Below, in pieces: positions 17,075 to 25,923 of a stretch of 64,000 nucleotides of DNA (the first letter of the stretch is position 1; every line of letters begins with the position of its first letter). Position numbers and translations under genes: made by a program. Below the pieces are notes generated by a model that saw only the letters and a list, made by a program, of their open reading frames with translations, was not told the DNA's origin and searched no databases. Source of the DNA: an uncultured Marivita sp. (GTDB lineage Bacteria; Pseudomonadota; Alphaproteobacteria; Rhodobacterales; Rhodobacteraceae); assembly GCF_947488135.1 (NCBI RefSeq), contig NZ_CANKYW010000001.1, positions 248,001 through 312,000 of the forward strand. The letters are read 5' to 3'.

Positions 17075-17851
17075 TTAAGTCCCGCTCCAGTCGGGTTTGG
17101 ATTTTGCAAGAAACGCCTCAAGCCCGTGTTTGAAGTCATTGCTCATGTAGCACAGGGTGATGAGGTCGCTGTCCTCCACCGCCAGCGCCTCGCGATTGCG
17201 GCGCATCGCTTCTTTCGTGGCACGCAGGGTGAGCGGGGCCATGCCAGCGAGATGCTGCGCCAGCGCATCCGCGCGGTCCATCAGTGTGGCTTCATCGGGC
17301 AAGACCTCAGAAACCAGACCCGCTGACAGCGCCTCTTCCGCGCCCATCAGGCGGGCGGTGAAGATCATCTCGCGGACGCGACCTGCACCGATCAACTCGG
17401 TCAGGCGGGCAAGATTTCCAGCGTTCAGGCAGTTGCCCAGCGTGCGCGCGATCGGGAATCCGAACTTGAGCTGCGCGCTGCTGATGCGGATATCGCAGGC
17501 CGCCGCGATGGACGCCCCGCCACCGGTGCAGGCGCCGTGAATGGCCGCGACCGTCGGCAAGGGGCACTTGTCCACCTCGGTGAGAACGCGCGTGATTTCG
17601 TTTTCGTAATCCAGCGCATCCTGTGCCGTTTCGAACGCACGGAACTGCGTCATGTCAGTCCCGGCGGCGAAGGCCTTGCCGCCCGCGCCTTTGATGACGA
17701 CCGCCTTGATTGATCCGTCCGTCGGCATCTCGGCGCAAATACGGGCCAGCTCTTCGTACATCGAGAAGGTCAGCGCATTCCGCGCCTCGGGGCGGTTGAG
17801 CGTGATCCAAAGCGTCGTGCCGTTTTGCTTTGTGATGATGTCGTCTGTCAT
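17075..17851 (-). CDS. Crotonase-family protein lacking both hydratase glutamates
   Basis: 258-residue enoyl-CoA hydratase/isomerase superfamily protein. The oxyanion-hole segments are present (AAGTDM at 62-67; CTGGGAS at about 108-114), as is the CoA-binding fold. Aligned to the classical hydratase, the two catalytic glutamates (E144 and E164 in the rat enzyme) fall on Ser114 and Ile134, so ordinary enoyl-CoA hydration is unlikely. It may be an isomerase, a hydrolase or an unusual lyase. It is the third leftward gene after the hydroxyacid dehydrogenase and the GntR regulator, 53 bases after the latter, and probably belongs to that unit. Confidence 0.85.
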   Translation of the reverse strand: MTDDIITKQNGTTLWITLNRPEARNALTFSMYEELARICAEMPTDGSIKAVVIKGAGGKAFAAGTDMTQFRAFETAQDALDYENEITRVLTEVDKCPLPTVAAIHGACTGGGASIAAACDIRISSAQLKFGFPIARTLGNCLNAGNLARLTELIGAGRVREMIFTARLMGAEEALSAGLVSEVLPDEATLMDRADALAQHLAGMAPLTLRATKEAMRRNREALAVEDSDLITLCYMSNDFKHGLEAFLAKSKPDWSGT

Positions 17852-17904
17852 TCGCGTCCCGTTTCCCGTCCGAGCGAACCCCGTGTCGTTTCAAACGCAC
17901 GGCG

Positions 17905-18582
17905 TCAGTCGTCGGCTTCGCCCTCGGCATTAAGTGCCTGAATATGCGCCGCGTATTTGTTCATCATGTGCAGCTTCATGAGTTGACCAAGCCCGTCGGC
18001 ATCCCGCGCGCGCAGGCGCTCCATCATCTTCTCGTGCTCTTCGATCGCTTGTGCCCAGCGTTCATCGGACAGGTTGACCATGAACCGTGCCCGGCGCACG
18101 CGCGCCGCCAGAAGCTTGTGATGTCCTTCGAGGATGTCGTTGTCGGCACCACGGATCAGGGCCTGATGAATGTCCTGATTGGCGAGGAAATAGGCCTGCC
18201 GGTCGCGATGCTCGTAAGCCTTCAACATCGCTTGATGGCGCTCTTCGATATACGCGATGCCTGTCGCATCCAGATGTTCGCAGGCCAGCTCACCGGCCAA
18301 TTGTTCAAGCCGGGCGATGACCGGGAAGGTGTTTTCCAGTTCTCGTCGCGTGACCCGGGCGACGCGCGCGCCTCGATTGGCTTGCAGCACGACAAACCCT
18401 TCCGACGCGAGCACCTTGAGCGCCTCCCGGAGGGGCGTCCGTGAGACGCCGAAGGACTCGCACAGTTCTTTCTCGGGGACTTTTTCACCGGGCTTCAGCG
18501 CGTCCTCGACGACAAGGTCACGCAGCCGGTCGACCAGTTCTTCGTGAAGCGTCGGCCGTCTTATGGTTTCGGTCAGGTTCAT
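17905..18582 (-). CDS. GntR-family transcriptional regulator (FadR/FCD type)
   Basis: 225-residue regulator. An N-terminal winged helix-turn-helix (about residues 10-75) contains PEKELCESFGVSRTPLREAL, the GntR recognition signature. The all-helical C-terminal FCD effector domain has acidic/His positions (NQDIH, HMMNK) that in relatives bind a metal and a carboxylate ligand. It starts nine bases after the hydroxyacid dehydrogenase stop, so it is in the same transcript. The perfect palindrome in the divergent promoter at 21528-21543 is the obvious candidate operator, making this the likely local regulator of hydroxyacid/amino-acid use. Confidence 0.9.
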   Translation of the reverse strand: MNLTETIRRPTLHEELVDRLRDLVVEDALKPGEKVPEKELCESFGVSRTPLREALKVLASEGFVVLQANRGARVARVTRRELENTFPVIARLEQLAGELACEHLDATGIAYIEERHQAMLKAYEHRDRQAYFLANQDIHQALIRGADNDILEGHHKLLAARVRRARFMVNLSDERWAQAIEEHEKMMERLRARDADGLGQLMKLHMMNKYAAHIQALNAEGEADD

Positions 18583-18591
18583 ATCGGCATC

Positions 18592-21465
18592 CTAGCTTTC
18601 AAGCGCCTGATCGAGCAAGCGTGCAACATGCATCGCGCGGCGGGGTGTGCCATCGGCGATCTGGTGACGGCAGGACGTACCGTCTGCTACGATCAGCGCA
18701 TCTTGCGGGGCAGCATCGAGCGCCGGGAACAGATCGAGATTTGCCATTTGCAGGGAGACGTCGATCGTGTCCGGCGCATAGCCGAACGCGCCGGCCATGC
18801 CGCAGCAACTGCTTTCGATCATGTTTACCTGCGCATCGGGGATACGCTTGAGAAGATCGAGCATCGGGGTCACGGCATCGTGGGCCTTCTGGTGGCAGTG
18901 GCCGTGCACGTAGATCGGGCGGTCCACTGCCTTGAGCGGAAGCTCCGACCGCTGGCTCAGGAATTCTTCGAAGGTCTGCGTCGCTTGGGCAAGCGCTTCG
19001 GCCTCCGGCCCGGGGCAGAGCGCCAGGTATTCGTCGCGGAACGTCAGGATGGAGGACGGCTCGAGCCCCACCACCGGCACGCCGTTCGACACGGCCTCTT
19101 TCGTGGCGGCGATCACGCGGCGCGCCTCGATGCGGGCTTCGTCGACGCAACCGACCGCCAGTAAGGTGCGCCCACAGTCGAGGGCCTTTCCCGTGCCATC
19201 CCGCGCCACAGCGACGCGCAGGCCTGCGGCTCTTAGAACCCGAAGCGCGGCGCGCAGGTTTTCCGGTTCGAAATAACGGTTGAATACATCGGCGAAGAGA
19301 AGCACCTGCGGGTTCGCGTCCTGCGCCTCGTCGTCGCGGAACGGGTTGGACGACCAGACCGGCAGGTCCCTGCGATGAGACACGCCGGTGAGCGTTTCGG
19401 TCAGCCTTCGGACGGGTCCGATTTTGTTGCGCAGGTTCATGAGCCAAGCGACCTTGGACGCCTGCGGTGCGTAGCGCGGCAGATAAGCGACCAGCTTTTC
19501 GGCGAGGCTCAGACCGTTTTCCTTGCGGCGCGCGGCCAGCACCTCGATTTTCATGCGCGCCATGTCGACGCCGGTGGGACATTCGCGGCGGCAGGCCTTG
19601 CAGGACACGCAATATTTCATCGTGTCCGCCATCGCCTCCGACGTCAGCCCACCCGGCATCTGGCCGCTGATGGCAAAGCGCAATGTGTTGGCTCGCCCGC
19701 GTGTCGCGTCGCGTTCGTTGCGGGTGGCGCGGAAGGACGGGCACATGACGCCGCCCTTGAGCTTGCGGCAGGCGCCATTGTTGTTGCACATCTCGACCGC
19801 GCCCTGAAGTCCGCCCGCCGATCCGGGCCAGGCCGACCAGTCGAGCATGGTGTCGAATTCCGGCACTTCGTAATTCGGCCTGTAGCGGAAGATGCGGCGA
19901 TCATCCATCGCGGGGGCGTGCACGATCTTTCCGGGGTTCATCAGTCCCTTGGGATCGAACCGCGCCTTGACCTCTTCGAAGGCCGAAACGATGCGCGGGC
20001 CGAACATTTTTTCGTGGAATTCAGACCGAACGATCCCGTCGCCGTGTTCGCCCGAATGCGACCCCTTGTACTGTTTCACGAGGTCGAACGCCTCTTCGGC
20101 GATGGCACGCATGGTCTTGACGTCTTTGTCCTGCCGCATGTTCAGGACCGGACGCACGTGCAGACAGCCGACGGAGGCGTGCGCGTACCAAGTGCCCTTG
20201 GTGCCGTGGCGGGTGAAGATGTCTGTCAGGCCCTGGGTGTATTCGGCCAGATCGGGCAGGGCGACGGCGCAATCCTCGACAAACGAGATCGGCTTGCCCG
20301 CCTCTTTCATCGACATCATCACGTTAAGACCGGATTTGCGATACTCTGCAATCGCGCCCTGCAAAGCGTTGTCGGTGACAGGGACCACACCGCCCCACGT
20401 CTCTTCCGTTCCGGAAAACGCAAAGCCCAGATCCCCCATGAGCTGTGACAGCTCGACCAGCTTGGCGGCGTTTCCCTCCGCGCTGCCTTCGGCAAATTCG
20501 ACCAACAGCAATGCCGCCGGTTCGCCTTGAACAAAGGCTTCGATGGTCTTGCGGAAGAGCGGGATATCGCGCCCGAGGCCGATCATCGTGTCGTCGATCA
20601 ATTCGACGGCCTGGGGGTTCAGTTTCACCAGATGCTGCGCCGCATCCATCGCGGCGTAGAAGGTCGGGAAATGGCACACGCCCGTGACCTTTTCACCGGG
20701 CAGATGCGCCAGGCTAAGCTCCAATTCCGTGAAATAGGCGAGCGTGCCTTCCGACCCGACAAGCAGATGCGCCATGTTGACTTCGTTGCCGGTCAGCGCG
20801 TCGATGTTGTAGCCGCCGACGCGGCGCTGCACCTTCGGGAACCTCGCGTCGATCTCATCGGCTTCGCGCCGCCCGAGCGCGCGCATATCGGCGACGAGAT
20901 CGGCATACGCGCCCGGGTCCGGATCGGCGCCGTTGAACCGCGCTTTCGTGCCGTCCGGCAGAATGGCCGAGATCGCGCGGACGTTGTCGCGCATGATCCC
21001 GTAGCGCAGCGACTTGCCGCCTGACGAATTGTTCGCCGCCATTCCGCCCAGCGTGCAGCGGGATGCAGTGGAGGGATCGACCGGGAACCAAAGCCCGTGC
21101 GGCTTCAGCGCACGGTTCAGTTCGTCGAGAACCAATCCCGGCTCGACCCGGGCGGTGAGTTTTTCGGTGTCGATGTCGAGGATACGGTTGAGATGACGCG
21201 TGTTGTCCAGCACCACGGCGCGGTTCACGGTCTGCCCGCATTGCGACGTGCCACCACCGCGGGGAAGCACCGGAGTTTCCTCTTCACGCGCGACGCTCAT
21301 GGTCGCCTCGATGTCTTCGATCGAGCGCGGAATGACCACGGCTTCGGGAATCATTTGGTAGATCGACGCATCCGTAGCGTAGCGCCCACGCGACGCGGCA
21401 TCGGTCATGACATCGCCTGAGACCGCGCCGGTCAAACGGCTGGAAAGACGGGTATTCTCACGCAT
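18592..21465 (-). CDS. FAD/4Fe-4S D-2-hydroxyacid dehydrogenase (YdiJ-like)
   Basis: 957-residue fusion of an FAD-linked oxidase (about residues 1-530) and an iron-sulfur domain. The FAD part has the PCMH signature ETPVLPRGGGTSQCGQTVN and the C-terminal oxidase domain (HSGEHGDGIVRSEF). The second part has a CxxCxxCxxxCP cluster motif (CVSCKACRRECPTGV, near residue 635) and a C-terminal CCG-type domain with SSCCGMAGAFG. The layout and length match E. coli YdiJ, a D-2-hydroxyglutarate dehydrogenase; glycolate, D-lactate or other 2-hydroxyacids are alternatives. The ATG at 21465 is chosen, but a GTG at 21495 also has a possible ribosome site. It is divergent from the aminotransferase gene. Confidence 0.85.
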   Translation of the reverse strand: MRENTRLSSRLTGAVSGDVMTDAASRGRYATDASIYQMIPEAVVIPRSIEDIEATMSVAREEETPVLPRGGGTSQCGQTVNRAVVLDNTRHLNRILDIDTEKLTARVEPGLVLDELNRALKPHGLWFPVDPSTASRCTLGGMAANNSSGGKSLRYGIMRDNVRAISAILPDGTKARFNGADPDPGAYADLVADMRALGRREADEIDARFPKVQRRVGGYNIDALTGNEVNMAHLLVGSEGTLAYFTELELSLAHLPGEKVTGVCHFPTFYAAMDAAQHLVKLNPQAVELIDDTMIGLGRDIPLFRKTIEAFVQGEPAALLLVEFAEGSAEGNAAKLVELSQLMGDLGFAFSGTEETWGGVVPVTDNALQGAIAEYRKSGLNVMMSMKEAGKPISFVEDCAVALPDLAEYTQGLTDIFTRHGTKGTWYAHASVGCLHVRPVLNMRQDKDVKTMRAIAEEAFDLVKQYKGSHSGEHGDGIVRSEFHEKMFGPRIVSAFEEVKARFDPKGLMNPGKIVHAPAMDDRRIFRYRPNYEVPEFDTMLDWSAWPGSAGGLQGAVEMCNNNGACRKLKGGVMCPSFRATRNERDATRGRANTLRFAISGQMPGGLTSEAMADTMKYCVSCKACRRECPTGVDMARMKIEVLAARRKENGLSLAEKLVAYLPRYAPQASKVAWLMNLRNKIGPVRRLTETLTGVSHRRDLPVWSSNPFRDDEAQDANPQVLLFADVFNRYFEPENLRAALRVLRAAGLRVAVARDGTGKALDCGRTLLAVGCVDEARIEARRVIAATKEAVSNGVPVVGLEPSSILTFRDEYLALCPGPEAEALAQATQTFEEFLSQRSELPLKAVDRPIYVHGHCHQKAHDAVTPMLDLLKRIPDAQVNMIESSCCGMAGAFGYAPDTIDVSLQMANLDLFPALDAAPQDALIVADGTSCRHQIADGTPRRAMHVARLLDQALES

Positions 21466-21519
21466 GAGGCTCTGATTTTCCTCCCCTGCCGGCACCGGCT
21501 TCCCGGCCCGATTTTTATG

Positions 21520-21556
21520 TTGACTGGATTATGAATTCATAATTACGCTTTATCAA
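21520..21556. promoter_or_regulatory. Divergent promoters overlapping a 16-bp palindromic operator
   Basis: The perfect palindrome ATTATGAATTCATAAT occupies 21528-21543. On the minus strand TTGATA (21556-21551), a 17-base spacer and CATAAT (21533-21528) make a strong promoter for the hydroxyacid dehydrogenase whose -10 lies inside the palindrome. On the plus strand TTGACT (21520-21525) with a 17-base spacer leads to a weaker TTACGC. A protein bound here would block both. The GntR product at 17905 is the likely ligand. Confidence 0.65.
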
Positions 21557-21603
21557 CAGCAAACCGCGTCGACTCAACGGCGCTCGAGGGAGGACCAGAT
21601 TCG

Positions 21604-22791
21604 ATGCGCCAGGCTGGCAGACATTTCTTGCAAATTCCGGGGCCAAGCGCGGTTCCCGACCGCATCCTCAAGGCCATCGGCCAGCAGACCATCGACCATC
21701 GCGGACCCGATTTCGCCGAAGTGGGCAAGAAGGCCCTCGATGGCATGAAGACCATCTTCAAGACGAAGCAGCATGTCTTCATCTTCCCATCCTCCGGCAC
21801 GGGCGCGTGGGAGGCGGCGCTGGTCAACACGCTGTCTCCGGGCGACAAGGTACTGATGTTCGAGACCGGGCATTTCGCCACGCTCTGGAACAAGATGGCG
21901 CGAAAGATCGGGCTGGAGCCGGAGTTCCTCGAAGGCGACTGGCGCGGCGGGGCGGAACCCGACCGCATCGAGGCGCGGCTGCGAGAGGATAAAAACCACG
22001 AAATCAAGGCGGTCTGCGTGGTGCATAACGAAACCTCCACCGGGTCGGTGTCTCCCATCGCAGAGGTGCGCAAGGCCATCGACGCGGCGGGCCATCCGGC
22101 GCTGCTGATGGTGGATTCGATCTCGGGGCTGGCCTCTATTGATTTCCGCTTCGATGAATGGGGTGTGGATGTCTGCGTGTCCGGGTCTCAAAAGGGCCTG
22201 ATGCTGCCGCCCGGGCTGAGCTTCAACGCGGTCAGCGACAAGGCGCTTGAGCACGCCAAATCCGTGACCATGCCGCGCAGCTACTGGGATTGGCACGACA
22301 TGGTCGGGCCCAACGCGAATGGCTACTTCCCCTACACACCGGGGACGAACCTGCTTTACGGCCTGAACGAAGCGATCGACATGCTGCACGAGGAAGGGCT
22401 CGATCATGTCTTCGCCCGCCACGCGCGCCACGGCGCTGCGACGCGTGCGGCAGTGCGCGCCTGGGGGCTGGAGGTGCTCTGCGCACGGCAGGGTCAGGAA
22501 TCGGGTGTGCTGACGGCGGTTCTCGTGCCGGAGGGCCATTCCGCCGACGCGTTCCGCGCGACGACGCTCAAGCACTACGACATCTCGCTCGGCAACGGCC
22601 TGTCGAAGGTGGCCGACAAGGTGTTCCGCATCGGGCATCTGGGCGATTTCAACGACCTGATGCTGATGGCGACGCTCTCGGGAGTGGAGATGGGGCTCGC
22701 CAAGGCCGGAATTCCGCACCAGTCTGGCGGGGCGCAAGCCGCGATGGAGCATCTCAAGGAAACAACAGAAGAGCGGGTGGCCGCTGAATAA
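21604..22791 (+). CDS. Serine--glyoxylate-type aminotransferase (alanine-glyoxylate family)
   Basis: 395-residue class V PLP aminotransferase. It has the family start FLQIPGPSAVPDRIL, the segment FPSSGTGAWEAALVNTLSPG, and the PLP Lys in VSGSQKGLMLPPGLS near residue 200. It is most like serine-glyoxylate aminotransferases, which make hydroxypyruvate and glycine; aspartate-glyoxylate enzymes of the beta-hydroxyaspartate cycle are close relatives, but no other genes of that cycle are here. GGGAGGA lies ten bases before the ATG. It precedes the TRAP genes by 35 bases, so amination or deamination of the imported or oxidised acid is plausible. Confidence 0.85.
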   Translation: MRQAGRHFLQIPGPSAVPDRILKAIGQQTIDHRGPDFAEVGKKALDGMKTIFKTKQHVFIFPSSGTGAWEAALVNTLSPGDKVLMFETGHFATLWNKMARKIGLEPEFLEGDWRGGAEPDRIEARLREDKNHEIKAVCVVHNETSTGSVSPIAEVRKAIDAAGHPALLMVDSISGLASIDFRFDEWGVDVCVSGSQKGLMLPPGLSFNAVSDKALEHAKSVTMPRSYWDWHDMVGPNANGYFPYTPGTNLLYGLNEAIDMLHEEGLDHVFARHARHGAATRAAVRAWGLEVLCARQGQESGVLTAVLVPEGHSADAFRATTLKHYDISLGNGLSKVADKVFRIGHLGDFNDLMLMATLSGVEMGLAKAGIPHQSGGAQAAMEHLKETTEERVAAE

Positions 22792-22826
22792 CGCCCCGGG
22801 AGGGGGCATTAAAGGGAGGAAGAACC

Positions 22827-23807
22827 ATGAACGTCAAAGCAACTATTCTTGCGAGTGTGGCGGCAATCACGATGCCGCTGGCCGCAACAGCCGCAGACCT
22901 GACACTGCGCTTCGGCCATGTCGGCAATCCGGGCTCGCTGTTCGAGGCATCCGCGAACGCGTTTGCGGAATGCGCCAACGGCAAGCTGGGTGATCGTGCC
23001 GAGGTGCAGACCTTCGGCGCAAGCCAGCTTGGCAACGACCGCGAGCTCTTGCAGAAGCTGAAGCTTGGCCAGGTCCATTTCTCGCTGCCGTCGTCGGTGA
23101 TGTCATCCGTCGCACCGGAATTCGGCGTGTTCGAGATGCCGTACATCGTGCAGGATCGCGACCACATGCGGCGTATCCAGGCCGAACTGGGCGACACGTT
23201 CCAGGAAGCCGCGCTTGGCGAAGGCTACCGGATCATCGGCTACTTCGAAAACGGCTTCCGCCATATCACCAATAATGTACGCCCGATCAACACGCCCGAG
23301 GATCTGCAAGGCATCAAGCTGCGCACGCCGAACGGCGAATGGCGGGTCAAGATGTTCCAGCTCTACGGCGCGAACCCGACGCCGATGGCGTTCTCGGAAG
23401 TGTTCACGGCGCTTCAGACCAACGTGATCGACGGGCAGGAAAACCCCTATGCCCAGATCGCCTCGGCCAAGTTCCAGGAAGTGCAGGACTACCTGTCCAT
23501 CACCGGTCACGTCTATACACCGGGCTACGTTCTGGTTGCGGAAAGCCAGTGGCAGAAGCTGCCCGAGGACGTGCGCGCCGATCTCGAAGCCTGCGGGTCC
23601 GAGACGCAGGACTTCGTCTACGATCACGCCGCCAAGCTCGAGGAAGAGCTGTTGCAGGTGATCCGCGATGCGGGGGTCGAGGTCAACGAGGCCGACAACG
23701 CCGCGTTCATCGAAGCGTCAGCGCCGATCTACGAAGAGTTCGCGAACACGGTCGATGGCGGGGCAGACCTGATCGAGCGTATTCAGAACCTCGCCTCGGG
23801 GTCCTGA
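22827..23807 (+). CDS. dctP: TRAP transporter substrate-binding protein (DctP type)
   Basis: 326-residue periplasmic receptor with a Sec signal peptide (cut about residue 22, after TAA/ADL). The DctP core includes LRTPNGEWRVKMFQLYGANPTP-like sequence holding the Arg that in studied TRAP receptors grips the substrate carboxylate, and NVIDGQENP in the hinge region. Its GGGAGG ribosome site is strong. It captures an organic acid for the DctQM permease that follows. The substrate is not readable from sequence; the neighbouring hydroxyacid dehydrogenase and aminotransferase suggest a 2-hydroxy or 2-oxo acid. Two hairpins follow the stop codon. Confidence 0.92.
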   Translation: MNVKATILASVAAITMPLAATAADLTLRFGHVGNPGSLFEASANAFAECANGKLGDRAEVQTFGASQLGNDRELLQKLKLGQVHFSLPSSVMSSVAPEFGVFEMPYIVQDRDHMRRIQAELGDTFQEAALGEGYRIIGYFENGFRHITNNVRPINTPEDLQGIKLRTPNGEWRVKMFQLYGANPTPMAFSEVFTALQTNVIDGQENPYAQIASAKFQEVQDYLSITGHVYTPGYVLVAESQWQKLPEDVRADLEACGSETQDFVYDHAAKLEEELLQVIRDAGVEVNEADNAAFIEASAPIYEEFANTVDGGADLIERIQNLASGS

Positions 23808-23819
23808 CCAAACTCTGCG

Positions 23820-23843
23820 CAGGGGGCCGATCATGGCCCCCTG
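23820..23843 (+). terminator. Hairpin after dctP, partial terminator or mRNA stabiliser
   Basis: Perfect 9-bp arms CAGGGGGCC (23820-23828) and GGCCCCCTG (23835-23843) around GATCAT, followed by the pyrimidine stretch TCCTCTTTC. It lies 13 bases after dctP and 72 bases before dctQ. Such structures usually give more binding protein than permease. Confidence 0.6.
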
Positions 23844-23886
23844 TCCTCTTTCAGAAAATCAACCGAACCTGCTTCTTCTGACATCA

Positions 23887-23903
23887 CCGGGCTCTGAGCC
23901 CGG
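23887..23903 (+). promoter_or_regulatory. Second hairpin in the dctP-dctQ gap
   Basis: CCGGGCT-CTG-AGCCCGG, a perfect 7-bp stem with a 3-base loop, ending 12 bases before the dctQ start. The ribosome site of dctQ (GGGGG) lies right after it, so the stem may influence dctQ translation. Confidence 0.45.
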
Positions 23904-23915
23904 CGGGGGCCACCT

Positions 23916-24458
23916 ATGCTCAATTCACTGCGCACATTCTTTGAGGTCGTTCTCGAATATTTCGTGATCTTCCTCATGGTGATCCTGACAACCATCGTCG
24001 TGGTTGCGGTGATCTACCGACTGATGGGATCCAGCCTCGCGTGGTACGATGAGGTCGCCGCGATCCTTCTGGCGTGGATCACCTATTACGGATCGGCACT
24101 GGCCGCCCTGCGACGGCGGCATATCGGTTTCGACACGGTCCTGCTTTCGATCCCGATGCCCCTGCGCATGTGGGCGGTGATGTTGGCCGAAGCGATCTCG
24201 GCCGGGTTCTTCATCCTGCTGGCATGGGCTGGCTACACGGTGATGACCATTCTTGGTGGCATGTCGCTCACCTCGCTCACATGGGTGCCGATCAGTTTCA
24301 CGCAATCCGTCATCCCCATAGGCGCTGTCCTGTTCCTGATCTGCCAGGTGCTGAGCCTGCCCGAATACTGGCGCAAGACCGCCGCCGGTGTGTCGCTCGA
24401 ACATGCCGAAATCGAGGAAGAAGTTGAAACCGAGCTGAAGAAAGCGGGGAACGCCTGA
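23916..24458 (+). CDS. dctQ: TRAP transporter small membrane subunit (DctQ type)
   Basis: 180-residue protein with four hydrophobic helices (about residues 15-40, 48-66, 85-110, 125-147), the standard DctQ layout, and a charged Glu-rich cytoplasmic tail (EIEEEVETELKKAG). It pairs with DctM to form the sodium-driven transport channel served by DctP. Its last base is shared with the dctM start (TGATG), so the two subunits are translationally coupled. Confidence 0.9.
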   Translation: MLNSLRTFFEVVLEYFVIFLMVILTTIVVVAVIYRLMGSSLAWYDEVAAILLAWITYYGSALAALRRRHIGFDTVLLSIPMPLRMWAVMLAEAISAGFFILLAWAGYTVMTILGGMSLTSLTWVPISFTQSVIPIGAVLFLICQVLSLPEYWRKTAAGVSLEHAEIEEEVETELKKAGNA

Positions 24459-25738
24459 TGCTGATGCTGGGTATCTTCATCGCCATGGTTGCGATGATCT
24501 GTCTGAACGTGCCGATCGGCGTGGCCCTGGCTGTGGCGGCTGTCATCGGTCTTTTGGTTCTCGAAGGTGCCGGGTCCTTGGTGAATGTCGCGCTGGATAT
24601 GTATAGCGGGTCGACCAAGTTCTCACTGATAGCCATCCCGATGTTCGTGCTGGCCGGCGCGATCATGAATGCAGGCGGCATCACGGACCGGCTCATCAAT
24701 TTCGTTGCCGCCCTCATCGGGTTCGTACGGGGTGGCCTTGCGCATGTGAACATCGGCGTTTCGCTTTTCTTTGCCGAGATTTCAGGCTCCGCGGTCGCGG
24801 ATGTGGCCGCAATGGGGTCCGTCATGATCCCGCAGATGAAGAAACGCGGGTATTCCGCTGCGTTCTCTGCTGCGGTGACATCATCTTCGGCGTCGCTTGC
24901 GATCATCATTCCGCCGTCGATCCCGATGATCCTCTATGCCACCTCGGCCAATGTCTCGGTCGAGCAGCTTTTCGTCGCCGGACTGATCCCGGGGCTGATG
25001 GGCGCGGCCGGGTTGATGGGGGTGGCTTACTATTTCGCCCGCCGCTACGACCTTCCGCGCGAAGATGCCTTTTCCGGTCGCGTTCTATGGGTTGCGTTCG
25101 TCGATGCGCTGCCCACCTTCGCCCTGCCGGTCATCATCCTCGGAGGTATCTTCGGCGGCTACGTCACCGCGACCGAAGCGGCTGGGCTTGCCGTTCTGGC
25201 CGCCATCATCATCAGCTTCTATTATCGGCAGGTCGATCTGAAGCACCTGCAACGCTCCATGCTGGATGGCGGGATGCAGACGGCGGTGGTGATGCTGCTT
25301 GTCGCCGCGTCGGTCGTCATGGGTGGCTTCCTGACCCGCGCGCAATACCCGCAGGAACTGGCGCAGGGCATCCTCGCGATCACCGACAACAAATGGCTGG
25401 TGCTGCTGATCCTCAACTTCTTCTTCCTTGTGATCGGCTTCTTCCTCCACTCGGCGGCAGCGATCATCCTCGTGGTGCCGATCGTCATCCCGCTCATCGA
25501 CGCGGTCGGGATCAACCCGATCCATTTCGGGCTGGTGGTGACGCTGAACCTTGCCATCGGTCAGCAGACGCCGCCCGTGGCCAGCGTCCTCATCACCGCC
25601 TGCGCGGTCGCTCGGGCGAACATCTGGGACGTGACCAAGGTGAACATCTATTTCATCGCGGTCCTTCTGACAGTGCTTTTGATGTGCACCTACATCCCGG
25701 CGATCCCGATGTTCCTCGTGGATTACTTCTACAATTGA
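24458..25738 (+). CDS. dctM: TRAP transporter large permease subunit (DctM type)
   Basis: 426-residue polytopic protein with about twelve hydrophobic segments. It has FSLIAIPMFVLAGAIMNAGG near the N-terminus, the SSASLAIIIPPSIPMILYA hairpin and the mirrored TPPVASVLITACAVA hairpin of the elevator-type transport domain. Together with DctQ it carries out Na+-coupled import of the acid delivered by DctP. Nothing in it is truncated. It is the last gene of the rightward operon from the aminotransferase. Confidence 0.93.
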   Translation: MLMLGIFIAMVAMICLNVPIGVALAVAAVIGLLVLEGAGSLVNVALDMYSGSTKFSLIAIPMFVLAGAIMNAGGITDRLINFVAALIGFVRGGLAHVNIGVSLFFAEISGSAVADVAAMGSVMIPQMKKRGYSAAFSAAVTSSSASLAIIIPPSIPMILYATSANVSVEQLFVAGLIPGLMGAAGLMGVAYYFARRYDLPREDAFSGRVLWVAFVDALPTFALPVIILGGIFGGYVTATEAAGLAVLAAIIISFYYRQVDLKHLQRSMLDGGMQTAVVMLLVAASVVMGGFLTRAQYPQELAQGILAITDNKWLVLLILNFFFLVIGFFLHSAAAIILVVPIVIPLIDAVGINPIHFGLVVTLNLAIGQQTPPVASVLITACAVARANIWDVTKVNIYFIAVLLTVLLMCTYIPAIPMFLVDYFYN

Positions 25739-25923
25739 ACATCGGCCTGTCCGCTTTTTCTTCCGGCGGGCGGGCCGTCTGACATTTCTCTTTTGACAGT
25801 CGTTGTTCGTGCCGATTTGCCATAGTGCACACACAGCCTCTTCGGTCCGACATCTGGTGTTCGACGGGCGATCCCGTAGAGTGCCCAGCACGTTCAGTAT
25901 CTTGACCAAGGGAAGAATGCCGC

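Noticed and set aside
21604-22791. The aminotransferase as BhcA of the beta-hydroxyaspartate cycle
   Set aside because: The family is right, but the aldolase, dehydratase and imine reductase genes of that cycle are absent, and the sequence is closer to serine-glyoxylate enzymes as I remember them.
25794-25823. TTGACA upstream of the antiporter as a full promoter
   Set aside because: The -35 is perfect but the sequence 16-18 bases later (TTTGCC region) is a poor -10, so it was not listed as a promoter.
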